Below, piece by piece: positions 6,666 through 13,698 of a stretch of DNA of 16,538 bases (positions are counted from its first letter, which is position 1; every line of letters begins with the position of its first letter). The stretch lies in assembly GCA_013695925.1 (NCBI GenBank), contig JACCZO010000327.1:1-16538 (forward strand). The letters are read 5' to 3'. The stretch comes from Chthoniobacterales bacterium (lineage in GTDB: Bacteria > Verrucomicrobiota > Verrucomicrobiia > Chthoniobacterales > UBA10450). Below the pieces are notes generated by a model. The model was not told the DNA's origin. It made no database searches and saw only the letters and a list, made by a program, of their open reading frames with translations. Both the position numbers and the translations under genes were made by a program.

Positions 6666-8174
6666 TTGCACACACCCATCATCACGCCGGCAGAGATGCG
6701 CGCGGCCGAGGAAGCGGCCTTCGCACGGGGCGTGTCAGCCGAGGCATTGATGGAAGAAGCCGGCGCCGGGATCGCGCGCGCGATTGCCAAATTTTTTCCA
6801 CGCGCCGGGAAGTGCATCGTCTTTGCCGGGAAAGGGCACAACGCGGGCGACGCCTTTGTCGCCGCGTCCTGGCTCGCGCAGGCCGGCTGGGAAATCGAGA
6901 CGCGGCTCGTTTTATCCGAGGAGGAGCTCAGTGCCCTGACGAAGGAGAAACTGCGCGAGCTGCAATGTGGGAGGGGCCTGTGCGCCCCGATTGCCGCGAC
7001 GTCTTCCCTGATCGGGGTGCAAAGACCCCTCCCACATTGTGGAACGGTCATCCTCGATGGCTTGCTTGGCCTCGGCACCCATCCGCCCTTGCGCGAGCCG
7101 ATCCGGGCTGCCTGTCGCGAGATCAACGCCTTGCGCGGCCGCGCCCACATTATCGCGATCGATCTTCCTTCCGGTCTCGACGGCGACTCCGGCGCGGCAG
7201 ACGACGACTGCGTGATGGCCGACTTCACCATCACGGTCGGCTGCGTGAAGCGCGGTCTGGTGGCAGATTCCGCGATTGATTTCGTCGGACGCCTCGAACT
7301 TGTCCCGCTCCCCGAATTGCAGCCGGAAAAAGAGAGTGATTCCGAACTGGCGACCCCGGAAGCGCTCCGTCCCCTTCTTCCGCGCCGCAAATATTCCGCC
7401 TACAAAAACCAGTTTGGGCGGATCGGCATCGTGGCCGGTTCGCGCGGCTTCACCGGCGCGGCGCTTCTGTGTTCGTTAGGCGCGCTCCGCGCCGGGGCGG
7501 GCCTGGTCGAGTTGTTTGTCCCGGAAGAGATCTACGAAATTATCGCGACCTCGGCCGCTCCGGAGGTGATGGTGAAACCGGTCAAGTCCTACGCCGATCT
7601 GCTCGAGGAACCGATCGACGTCTGGGCGGTCGGCCCGGGTCTTGGCAAGGCGCGCGCTGCGGAGATCCGCAAGCTCATCCGCGAAGCGAAGCAACCGATG
7701 GTGGTCGATGCCGACGGCCTCAATATCCTGGCGGAGGAGATTGCGACCTTGAAAAAGAGCCGCGGAGCGCGCCTTCTTACGCCGCATCCGGGTGAGATGA
7801 AGCGCCTTTTCCCTCACGAGAAGATGCTGCGCGCGGAAGTGGCGACGAAGTTTTGCGAGGAGTACGCGGTCACGCTGCTTTTGAAAGGCAGTCGCACCAT
7901 CGTGGCGGAAGCGGGCTGTCGCTTAAGTTACAACTCGACCGGCAACCCCGGGATGGCGACGGGCGGGATGGGCGACGTTCTGACTGGCGTCTGCGCCGGC
8001 CTGCTCGGCCAGAAGCTTTCGCCTAACGACGCCGCGCGTCTTGGCGCCTGGGTTAGCGGTCGCGCGGCGGAGCTGGCAATCTGCCACGGCGCCGCGAGCG
8101 AGGAATCGCTTTTGCCGAGCGATCTCCTCGATCATCTGGGCGAAGCCTTTCAGCGATTACGGGAGGAAGGTTGA
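6666..8174 (+). CDS. nnr: Bifunctional NAD(P)H-hydrate epimerase / ADP-dependent NAD(P)H-hydrate dehydratase, with in-frame palindromic insertion
   Basis: This cytoplasmic metabolite-repair enzyme converts damaged NAD(P)HX back to NAD(P)H. From a TTG start at 6666 it has 502 residues, close to the usual fused size. The epimerase half (about 1-215) shows FAGKGHNAGDAFVAA (53-67), ILDGLLGLG (129-137) and IDLPSGLDGDSG (165-176). The dehydratase half (about 235-500) shows GIVAGSRGFTGAA, VGPGLG, VVDADGLNIL, LTPHPGEM, LLLKGSRT and NSTGNPGMATGGMGDVLTG, with the catalytic Asp in GMGD (Asp437). Residues about 101-125 (CGRGLCAPIAATSSLIGVQRPLPHC) come from the palindrome at 6964-7038 and fall between the nucleotide-binding part and the DGLLG strand. 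The TTG gives the best family N-terminus (IITPAEMRAAEE); ATG at 6696 is an alternative. Confidence 0.94.
   Translation: MHTPIITPAEMRAAEEAAFARGVSAEALMEEAGAGIARAIAKFFPRAGKCIVFAGKGHNAGDAFVAASWLAQAGWEIETRLVLSEEELSALTKEKLRELQCGRGLCAPIAATSSLIGVQRPLPHCGTVILDGLLGLGTHPPLREPIRAACREINALRGRAHIIAIDLPSGLDGDSGAADDDCVMADFTITVGCVKRGLVADSAIDFVGRLELVPLPELQPEKESDSELATPEALRPLLPRRKYSAYKNQFGRIGIVAGSRGFTGAALLCSLGALRAGAGLVELFVPEEIYEIIATSAAPEVMVKPVKSYADLLEEPIDVWAVGPGLGKARAAEIRKLIREAKQPMVVDADGLNILAEEIATLKKSRGARLLTPHPGEMKRLFPHEKMLRAEVATKFCEEYAVTLLLKGSRTIVAEAGCRLSYNSTGNPGMATGGMGDVLTGVCAGLLGQKLSPNDAARLGAWVSGRAAELAICHGAASEESLLPSDLLDHLGEAFQRLREEG
6964..7038 (+). repeat. REPIN-like palindromic element, copy A2 (in frame inside nnr)
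   Basis: The arms are at 6964-6991 and 7011-7038, 28 bases each, around a 19-base loop. The left arm differs from copy A1 by one base (CCTGTGC for CCTTTGC), while the loop sequence is unrelated. It is entered in exactly the same frame as copy A1, again giving CGRGLCAPI. The loop is one base shorter, so the right arm is read in a different frame (RPLPHC instead of KAPPTLQ). The host frame is preserved in both genes. The reverse strand also encodes CGRGLC-PI because the element is symmetric. Confidence 0.9.
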
Positions 8175-8266
8175 AGAGCAGTCCGGCGGACGCGTTCTTC
8201 CTGCGGCGGGGACATGAGTCTTCACCGCGAGTGGGTCAGATTTGGACACGGTGCGCGGCGGCTTCT

Positions 8267-8415
8267 GGGGAGCGCACGCGCCCTCGGGTGCTCCGTTTGG
8301 CGCCTCGCCGAACGGAGCGAGCAATCTCCAGCGTCTCAACCGGTGAGACTTTGCTACGCCGACCCAGTTTGCGGCGAGGCGCCGCAAACGGCACGCGAGG
8401 GCGCGTGCGCTCCCC
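8267..8415. repeat. 149 bp double-hairpin inverted repeat (second REPIN-like family, B)
   Basis: The two ends are inverted copies sharing GGGGAGCGCACGCGCCCTCG; from the left end this is at 8267-8286, and its complement ends at 8415. Inside each arm is a separate strong hairpin: 8293-8315 (CCGTTTGGCG-CCT-CGCCGAACGG, one mismatch) and 8367-8389 (10 bp perfect stem, 3-base loop). The centre (about 8316-8366) is not symmetric. This arrangement of two inverted hairpin units at a fixed distance matches the REPIN layout, but the sequence is unrelated to family A. It fills most of the gap between nnr and the sulfotransferase gene and ends 30 bases before the latter's ATG, so it will be in its leader or promoter region. 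Confidence 0.88.
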
Positions 8416-8445
8416 GGAGAAAATCAGCATCGCAGCTTCGCCCCG

Positions 8446-9222
8446 ATGAAAAATATCATCGTCGTCGGCTATCCCAAGAGCGGCTCCACCTGGGCGACGC
8501 GGCTCGTGGCCGAACTGGTCGGGTGTCCCGTGGCCGGTTTCTGGCAATCTGACAAAAAAGAAATCGCGGTCGAGGGCGAAAATCGCGTTTCCGTTTTTCG
8601 CTGCTACAAATCGCACCACGCCTTCGTTGACCTGGGCGTTTCTCCGGACGAGATCGCGCGCCGGGTGATCTACATCCTGCGCGATCCGCGCGACATCGCG
8701 CTTTCGGCCGCCAACCATTTCCAGTTCAATCGTTATCCATTCCTGCGCGCGCTCTTCCGTCTCCTGCCGCAGGGCGAGAAACTCTATCGCCACACCCTTT
8801 ATCCGCTTCTCGTTAGGCAGAAGTACCGACTGGAACGGATGACGGAGGCGTTGCTCGACGGCTCGGCCGCGGTGCACAAGACAGTCCGCCTTTCCTGGGC
8901 GGAACACTGGCTTCCCTACGCGGAAGCGGGTGTGCCGATTATTCGCTACGAAGATTTGCTCTCCCGCCCGGAAGAAGAGGCCGCCCGCATTCTGCAGCAC
9001 CTCGGCCTGGAACGGAGCGCGGTGGAAATCGCCGCGGCGGTCGAGAATCAGTCGTTTGCGCGCAAGAAAGAGAAGCTGCTCGAGCAGGGCGACACTGGCC
9101 GGGCCAAGTTTTTGCGGGTCGGGAAAAGCGGTCAGTGGCAGGAGCAGCTTGCGCCAGATTTGCGGATCCGCTTCAGCGAAAAGCTGGGCCCGGCCCTGAC
9201 GAACTGGAATTACCCGCTTTAG
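8446..9222 (+). CDS. PAPS-dependent sulfotransferase domain protein
   Basis: The 258 residues match the Sulfotransferase_1 pattern, enzymes that move a sulfuryl group from PAPS to a hydroxyl or amine. The 5'-phosphosulfate loop is YPKSGSTW (residues 9-16). A KSHHAF segment (55-60) sits where the KTH catalytic histidine is usually found. The 3'-phosphate-binding segment is YILRDPRDIALS (76-87). Near the C-terminus FLRVGKSGQWQEQL corresponds to the RKGxxGDW motif. The acceptor cannot be predicted; small bacterial members often modify glycans or lipids. No Shine-Dalgarno is visible; the leader carries the family-B double hairpin. The gene converges on the cyclase gene, and the two stop codons overlap by 4 bases. 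Confidence 0.9.
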   Translation: MKNIIVVGYPKSGSTWATRLVAELVGCPVAGFWQSDKKEIAVEGENRVSVFRCYKSHHAFVDLGVSPDEIARRVIYILRDPRDIALSAANHFQFNRYPFLRALFRLLPQGEKLYRHTLYPLLVRQKYRLERMTEALLDGSAAVHKTVRLSWAEHWLPYAEAGVPIIRYEDLLSRPEEEAARILQHLGLERSAVEIAAAVENQSFARKKEKLLEQGDTGRAKFLRVGKSGQWQEQLAPDLRIRFSEKLGPALTNWNYPL

Positions 9223-11873
9223 GGCGTCTGGAGCAGTTTCACAAAGCGCGCATCTTTCCGGAGCGGATCCCATTCCCAGCGATGCCTGAGATCGTTGCGG
9301 GTGATGCTGTAGTTGACGCTGTCGACCGCCCCAGGGGTGCGCAGCAATTGTTCGATCAATGGAATCGCCTGCTCGGGCTCGCCGACGCGGGCGTAGATCA
9401 AGGCCAGGTAGCAAAGCATGATCGCGCCGTCGTTGGCGTCTTTCGCTTCCGGCTTGAGCTGCACCGCGAGCCGGCCTTCGCGAATGGCGTCGGCCTTTCG
9501 TCCCATGAAAGCGTAGAGCAGGCCGAGGTTGGCATGGCGCTCGGCGGCCTCGGCCGCTTCCTCGACGGCTTTTTCAAACTTCGGGAGCGCGGCGGCGAAA
9601 TTCTTTTCCGCGGCGGCCTGGTCGCCCCGCGCCACGGCCGTCATCCCGAGGAAAAAACTCTTCGGCTGGAGCCCGCCGTTGAGGTAGGAAAATTCGCCCG
9701 GCGCCGCCTGCGCCATGAGCTGGTCGGCCCCGGCGAATTCGCGCCGCAGCATCGCATCTTCCCAGCGGGCACAGGTCACGACGCCGTCGGGATCGATGCC
9801 CGGCTGGATGTTCGCGAGCCACGGGCGCAAGGCGCCGGGGTCGCCTTTCCAGAGGAAATCGACGTAACCGGATTGGATTTTTGCGACTACGGAATCGGGC
9901 GCGACGGCGCGGAAACGGGCGGCGGCCTGGGCGGCCTGGGGCCAGCGCCGCATCGAGGTGTTGGTGAAGACGAGGTTGCGAATGATGTTCGGATTCTGGG
10001 GATCGAGTTTTTCCATCCTCTGATAGGTGGCGAGCGCATCCTCCCAGCGGCCCTGGCGGCGGCGGATGGCGGCAACGTAGGCGCCGATGTTGCTGTCGTT
10101 AGGCAAAGCGCGTTGCGCGATGGCAAATTCGGCCAGGGCCCGCTCGTAATCCTCGTCGAACCAATAGGTGCATTGCCCGAGGGCGAAGTGCGCTTCGCCC
10201 AGATCCGGCTCGAGGCGGAGAGCGGCTTCGGCCTCGCTCCGGGCGCGATTTTTCCAGGTGTCGAGCGGTTCGTGGAAATGAAAAATCTCCGCGCAGGTCG
10301 AGGCGAGATGCGCGCGGGCGAGGGCAAACTCGGGATCGAGCGCGATCGCCCTGCTGTAGAGATCGACCGCCTTCCGGTAATCCTGGAGCAGCGTGTCCGG
10401 CCCCTGCTCGAGCGGCAGAGCCTGCAGGTAGAGAAGATAGGCTTCCGCGTTCTGGGTCGGTATTTTCGCCACCCGCTCTTTTTCCTCGGGCGTGAGACGG
10501 GCGCGGAGGGCGTCGGCAATCTCGGTCGCGAGTTCGCCTTCCAAGCCTAACGAATCCTGGATGGTGCGATCGTAGCGGTGCGCCCAGAGATGGCGGTCCC
10601 GCTCCGCGTCGATCAACTGCACGTTGACCACGACCCGGTCTTTCTCCCGGCGCACGCTCCCTTCGAGGATGGTGGCCACGCCCAGGGTCTTGCCGATTTC
10701 CCTGATGTCGCGCTTCTCGACGTCGCGATATTTCATCACGCTCGTGCGGCTGATAACGGTCAGGGCCTGGATCTTGGCCAGATTGGTCAGCAGGTCGTCG
10801 AGGATGCCGTCGGCGAAGTAGCTGTTCTCCTTCTCCGCGCTGTAATTTTCGAAGGGCAAAACGGCGATGCTTTTGGCCGGCACATCTTCGCCCTGCCCGC
10901 GCTGGGTGCTGGAGAACCGGAGGTAAAGGAGAACGGCAATCGCGATCGCCAGCACCCCGATGACGCCGGTGTAGATCCGGTGGATCAGCGGCCAGCCGTG
11001 CGATTTGCCAGTCGGTCTCGCAGTCGTCTTCACGATCCCCTCCGGCGTCAGCTCAAAAGCCCAGGCGAGCCCGGCCGCGACCGGGAACCCGAGCACGAGC
11101 AGGACGATGATCAGCCGGACGATCCAGTTGGGAATTTCAAAAAACGGGAAAACCTGGGTTGCGACCTGGATGAGAAGCCAGCTCGTCATGGTGTAGACGA
11201 CGGCGGCGCGATAGACGTTGCGTCGCTGGAGCTCGGCAAAGAAACTTTGGGCAATCGGTTTCTCGAGCTTCGCGGCCGCGCCGGCGCCAGGAGGCCCTGC
11301 CAGCTTTGCCGGCGAAGCGGGGTTGCCGAAGTCGTCGCCGACCAGATTGGAGATCGAAAGTTTGACCCCGTGTTTTACCTCAAACCTGCCGAGGTTATGC
11401 AGGTGCGGCGACCATTGCCGGTATTCCGCGAGATCCTCCGCCACCCGCCGCGAAACCAGGATGTGGCCGGCGTCGCCGCAATCCATCACCCGCTGCGCGA
11501 TATTGATCCCGGCCCCGGCGATATTTCGGCGCTCGTTCACGTCGCTCACTTCACTCACCGGCCCGCTGTGAATTCCCATCCGGACCCGAATCTCGGGATG
11601 CGCCTTGAGTGCGCGGGCGATCTCGATCGCGCAATGGGCCGGTTCTTCCGGGCTGTTGCGGAAGACCAGCGCCATCCCATCCCCGGTGGGCAGCCGCACC
11701 AGTTGCTCGTTGGTCGCCTCCTGCACCGGCCGGGTCGCGAGCACCACGTCGGTTAACTGGCGCATCTGCTCTTTCTGCTCGTCGATCAAGAGCCTGGAGT
11801 AGCCGACCACGTCGAGGAAGAGCACATGCCCGATCTCGAACCGAAGGTTGTCCTGAGCTTCAGATGCCATCAT
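9219..11873 (-). CDS. Class III adenylate/guanylate cyclase - transmembrane - TPR receptor-like protein
   Basis: This 884-residue protein starts with a cyclase homology domain (about 10-185). Both metal-binding aspartates are present (Asp21 in FLDVVGYS; Asp65 in PTGDGMALVF), as are the transition-state Asn124 and Arg128 (AGAGINIAQR), so activity is plausible. Three hydrophobic segments follow (about 221-241, 251-272 and 301-318). Then comes a TolB/FlgO-like region (KSIAVLPFENYSAEKENSYFADGILDDLL, about 334-470) and TPR repeats to the C-terminus (about 475-860; e.g. AVDLYSRAIALDPEFALARAHLA). This is the known COG5616-type architecture. The substrate (ATP or GTP) and signal are unknown; the TPR part probably senses protein partners outside the cytoplasm. 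Tandem ATGs at the start are preceded by GAGGA with short spacing. The gene stands alone on its strand. Confidence 0.92.
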   Translation of the reverse strand: MMASEAQDNLRFEIGHVLFLDVVGYSRLLIDEQKEQMRQLTDVVLATRPVQEATNEQLVRLPTGDGMALVFRNSPEEPAHCAIEIARALKAHPEIRVRMGIHSGPVSEVSDVNERRNIAGAGINIAQRVMDCGDAGHILVSRRVAEDLAEYRQWSPHLHNLGRFEVKHGVKLSISNLVGDDFGNPASPAKLAGPPGAGAAAKLEKPIAQSFFAELQRRNVYRAAVVYTMTSWLLIQVATQVFPFFEIPNWIVRLIIVLLVLGFPVAAGLAWAFELTPEGIVKTTARPTGKSHGWPLIHRIYTGVIGVLAIAIAVLLYLRFSSTQRGQGEDVPAKSIAVLPFENYSAEKENSYFADGILDDLLTNLAKIQALTVISRTSVMKYRDVEKRDIREIGKTLGVATILEGSVRREKDRVVVNVQLIDAERDRHLWAHRYDRTIQDSLGLEGELATEIADALRARLTPEEKERVAKIPTQNAEAYLLYLQALPLEQGPDTLLQDYRKAVDLYSRAIALDPEFALARAHLASTCAEIFHFHEPLDTWKNRARSEAEAALRLEPDLGEAHFALGQCTYWFDEDYERALAEFAIAQRALPNDSNIGAYVAAIRRRQGRWEDALATYQRMEKLDPQNPNIIRNLVFTNTSMRRWPQAAQAAARFRAVAPDSVVAKIQSGYVDFLWKGDPGALRPWLANIQPGIDPDGVVTCARWEDAMLRREFAGADQLMAQAAPGEFSYLNGGLQPKSFFLGMTAVARGDQAAAEKNFAAALPKFEKAVEEAAEAAERHANLGLLYAFMGRKADAIREGRLAVQLKPEAKDANDGAIMLCYLALIYARVGEPEQAIPLIEQLLRTPGAVDSVNYSITRNDLRHRWEWDPLRKDARFVKLLQTP

Positions 11874-12379
11874 TCCTCAACCTGCTAACCGGGCAAAAAT
11901 TTTCTTTGGGCTCTCGGTCACGTTCGCTCTTTCGCACCGCAGCGTGCTTTATCTCTGCGGTCGACGCAATTACGCGCTCGGAGCTTGCGCCGGCCCCGCG
12001 CTCAAGAAGCTGTGCGATTGGCGCGGGATTCGCGGGGAGTCGTGCTTCTCTTTTGCCTCTTCCTCGCCGGGTCTGCCAGTGCCCGGACGCGTGCCCCGTG
12101 CAAACCGAATCCGATCACGGTCGTGCTGCAGCCATTTTTGCTTGCGCGGGTCGTCCACACGGTTGCGAAACCGATTGTCACGCACGCGCCTCGCACGGTC
12201 GCCGCCGTGGCGACGGCGCCGATTCGCGTCGCCTACATGGTGTCGCGCCCGCGGCGACCGGTTTCCTCCGAACGCGGAGCAGAGCCAGCAGCAGGACGAG
12301 AATTTCGCACCGGAACCCGAGCAGGGCCGGAAGCTTTCAGCGACAAGCCAACGGTCGCGGGCCGCGGCGCCATTCTTCG
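11874..12379. other. Gene-poor stretch upstream of the cyclase gene
   Basis: This region separates the intact cyclase start from the broken cyclase fragment. It should hold the promoter of the cyclase gene, but I see no convincing -35/-10 pair. The only coding candidate is a plus-strand frame from GTG 12012 with a signal-peptide-like start, listed separately. No TCGTTAGG motif occurs here. Confidence 0.5.
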
Positions 12380-12473
12380 CAGTGGCGTTGCTAATGCGCG
12401 CGCATTCGACCGGCGCTTCCCGCGATTGATAAACACCAGCGCCATTCCACCGCCTGGGGGAAGGCTTGATTAG
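12012..12473 (+). CDS. Possible small exported protein, unrecognised
   Basis: From a GTG at 12012 the frame encodes 153 residues. The start MRLARDSRGVVLLFCLFLAGSASARTRA looks like a signal peptide with cleavage after SAS or SAR. It continues APCKPNPITVVLQPFLLARVVHTVAKPIVTHAPRTVAAVATAPIRVAYMVSRPRRP. After about residue 80 the composition becomes arginine- and glycine-rich, as in non-coding GC-rich frames, and it runs antisense into the broken cyclase fragment, so the true end may be earlier or the gene may be damaged. No ribosome site or homologue is recognised. Confidence 0.28.
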   Translation: MRLARDSRGVVLLFCLFLAGSASARTRAPCKPNPITVVLQPFLLARVVHTVAKPIVTHAPRTVAAVATAPIRVAYMVSRPRRPVSSERGAEPAAGREFRTGTRAGPEAFSDKPTVAGRGAILRSGVANARAFDRRFPRLINTSAIPPPGGRLD

Positions 12474-12620
12474 GCGCCCTTTCTCCTCCGCGGTGCGGAA
12501 CTGTTCTGTCCCGCGCACCATTTCGTTGAGCAAGCCGCGTAGGCGCCGCTGTTCGTTGAGCAACAACTTCGAGTAGCCGACAATGTCGACGAAGAGCACG
12601 TACGCGATCTGCAGCTCCAT
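12380..12620 (-). pseudogene. Broken class III cyclase fragment (N-terminal part only)
   Basis: From ATG at 12620 the minus strand reads MELQIAYVLFVDIVGYSKLLLNEQRRLRGLLNEMVRGTEQF, clearly paralogous to the start of the intact cyclase (FEIGHVLFLDVVGYSRLLIDEQ). The region that should read LPTGDGMALVFxxSPEAPxxCA is split. GGGMALVFINR appears in a neighbouring frame, and SREAPVECARIS returns in the original frame, implying two compensating indels. Homology stops at about 12380, so roughly half of the cyclase domain and everything after it are missing. The second metal Asp is also lost (GGG for GDG). It lies just upstream of the intact paralogue and is best explained as the relic of a duplicated receptor gene. 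Confidence 0.75.
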
Positions 12621-12789
12621 CTCTTTCTTAACTTCGGCGGGACATCGGGCGTGGAGTTTAGGAGCGCGGTTACGGCGCGCCGCACGGCTTGGCCTCAACC
12701 GATCAAGGCGTAATTCGTTCTCGCGTGGTAGCTCGAGGTTTTTCGGGAGCCTGCTCGGGAAGCAACTGAAGACGGGCCCTCGCGCGCGA

Positions 12790-12816
12790 TTGACGCACCG
12801 CACTTGTTTGTATAAT
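12790..12816 (+). promoter_or_regulatory. Candidate sigma-70 promoter of the antitoxin-toxin operon (leaderless)
   Basis: TTGACG (12790-12795) and a perfect TATAAT (12811-12816) are separated by 15 bases, slightly short of the usual 16-18. The ATG of the antitoxin is at 12825, only 8 bases after the -10 box, so transcription would start at or within a few bases of the ATG, giving a leaderless mRNA. This agrees with the absence of any Shine-Dalgarno sequence there. Confidence 0.55.
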
Positions 12817-12824
12817 CGTGGTGC
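12795..12824. promoter_or_regulatory. Possible autoregulatory operator flanking the -10 box
   Basis: GCACC (12795-12799) and GGTGC (12820-12824) form an inverted pair around the -10 box and directly abut the antitoxin ATG. Phd/YefM-type antitoxins commonly bind such palindromes to repress their own operon. The half-sites are only 5 bp, so this may be chance. Confidence 0.25.
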
Positions 12825-13112
12825 ATGAAAATCATTCCCTCGCGCGATCTGGTGGCCAGCCCGGCGAAGGTCTGGAAACTTCTCGCGGCCGAGGGAAGTG
12901 TCGTGATCACGAAGGATGGCAAGCCGCGCGGTATCCTGCTTCCCACGAGCGATCTCACTCTCGTGGAAGATTTGCAGGACCAAATCCGCGCCCGGGCGCG
13001 CCGGGCCGTGAGCGAACTTCGGCGGCAGGCGGCCAGGCGTGGCACGGATAAGCTGAGCGCGCGGGAAATCGATGCGGAGATCGGGATGGTCCGGCGGAAC
13101 CGCTCGCGGTGA
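12825..13112 (+). CDS. Phd/YefM-like antitoxin
   Basis: This 95-residue protein has an N-terminal domain of the Phd/YefM kind: MKIIPSRDLVASPAKVWKLLAAEGSVVITKDGKPRGILLPT (residues 1-41). In that pattern a short beta strand and helix are followed by VVITKDGKPRGIL, matching the family's xxITKHGKPxAVL. The C-terminal half is a charged helical segment (DLQDQIRARARRAVSELRRQAARRG) that would wrap and inhibit the toxin. It overlaps the PIN-domain gene by 4 bases (GTGA), as is usual for toxin-antitoxin pairs. It would repress its own promoter together with the toxin (family knowledge). The ATG lies 8 bases after a TATAAT. Confidence 0.85.
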   Translation: MKIIPSRDLVASPAKVWKLLAAEGSVVITKDGKPRGILLPTSDLTLVEDLQDQIRARARRAVSELRRQAARRGTDKLSAREIDAEIGMVRRNRSR

Positions 13113-13531
13113 AAGCTCCGCCAAGCTGGGTCCTCGATACAAACGTCCTGATTTCCGGATTGCTCAACGCGCATGGATTCCCCGGGCGCCTGGTGGACGC
13201 GATTCTGTCAGGGACGCTTAGGATGACCTACGACGATCGGATTGAGCGCGAGTACCGGGAGGTGCTGGCCCGTCCGAAATTTCGGTTCCCGGCGCGGCTG
13301 CGCGGAGCGTTTCTGCTCGAACTGAGAAATCAGGATGCGGTTGCCGCCGCGATCTGGCCGGGTCATGGGAAACTTCCGGATCCGGCCGACCTGCCTTTCC
13401 TGGAGGTCGCGCGGTACGCCACCGATCGCATTCTCGTCACGGGCAACACGAGACACTATCCGGCCGCATCTCGCGGCGACGTCCTGATCGTTTCGCCCGC
13501 GCAAGCGTGGGAGCGGCTGGCCGCGATTTGA
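13109..13531 (+). CDS. PIN-domain toxin (putative ribonuclease, PIN_3/COG1569 type)
   Basis: This 140-residue single PIN domain is expected to be a metal-dependent RNase that blocks growth when not bound by its antitoxin. Visible features are Asp10 in VLDTNVLISGLL, the acidic helix with YREVLARPKF (Glu51), Asp94 in DLPFLEVARY (the D-x-x-FLE motif) and the C-terminal TGNTRHYP, which is the TGN variant typical of the PIN_3 subgroup rather than TxD. All expected residues are present, so the toxin looks intact. It starts with GTG inside the antitoxin's stop region (4-base overlap), giving translational coupling. The RNA target is unknown. Confidence 0.9.
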   Translation: MKAPPSWVLDTNVLISGLLNAHGFPGRLVDAILSGTLRMTYDDRIEREYREVLARPKFRFPARLRGAFLLELRNQDAVAAAIWPGHGKLPDPADLPFLEVARYATDRILVTGNTRHYPAASRGDVLIVSPAQAWERLAAI

Positions 13532-13575
13532 GCTCAATACCGTCCGTGTTTGGTGAGCCAAAGAGAACATCATAC

Positions 13576-13604
13576 GGACGACAGCCGCCTGAGGCGGGTC
13601 GTCC
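13576..13604. repeat. Strong hairpin downstream of the toxin gene
   Basis: GGACGAC (13576-13582) pairs with GTCGTCC (13598-13604), and CCGCC/GGCGG pair inside it. This gives a near-continuous stem with a tiny loop. There is no T run after it, so it is either a non-canonical transcript end or REP-like hairpin. A weaker outer pairing (CGTCCGT at about 13550 with ACGGACG at about 13574) and a TTTGG-TGAG-CCAAA hairpin (about 13556-13570) lie just before it. Confidence 0.6.
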
Positions 13605-13698
13605 CTCCCCTCGTCCACCAAAAAGTGCATGACACTCTAGCAACTAAGTGGATCCCGATGTCTTGACCATCCAACCGAGGCTCATCAAAATCCTACCA

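Noticed and set aside
5786..7390. Minus-strand frame of 534 residues across the amidase and nnr genes
   Set aside because: It is antisense to two clearly identified genes. It includes the palindrome peptide only because the element reads the same on both strands.
9135..10550. Long plus-strand open frame opposite the cyclase/TPR gene
   Set aside because: It is the complement of an evidently coding minus-strand gene in GC-rich DNA; its product (HKARIFPERIPFPAMPEIVAGDAVVDAVDRPRG...) shows no domain and no start signal.
10578..11756. Second long plus-strand frame opposite the cyclase gene (392 residues)
   Set aside because: Same reason: an antisense shadow of the cyclase and transmembrane region, with Asp/Arg/Pro-biased composition and no recognisable motif.
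13648..13698. GTG start for the 53-residue peptide, adding 17 residues
   Set aside because: No ribosome site, and the added residues (MDPDVLTIQPRLIKILP) look unlike the charged body; left as an alternative only.
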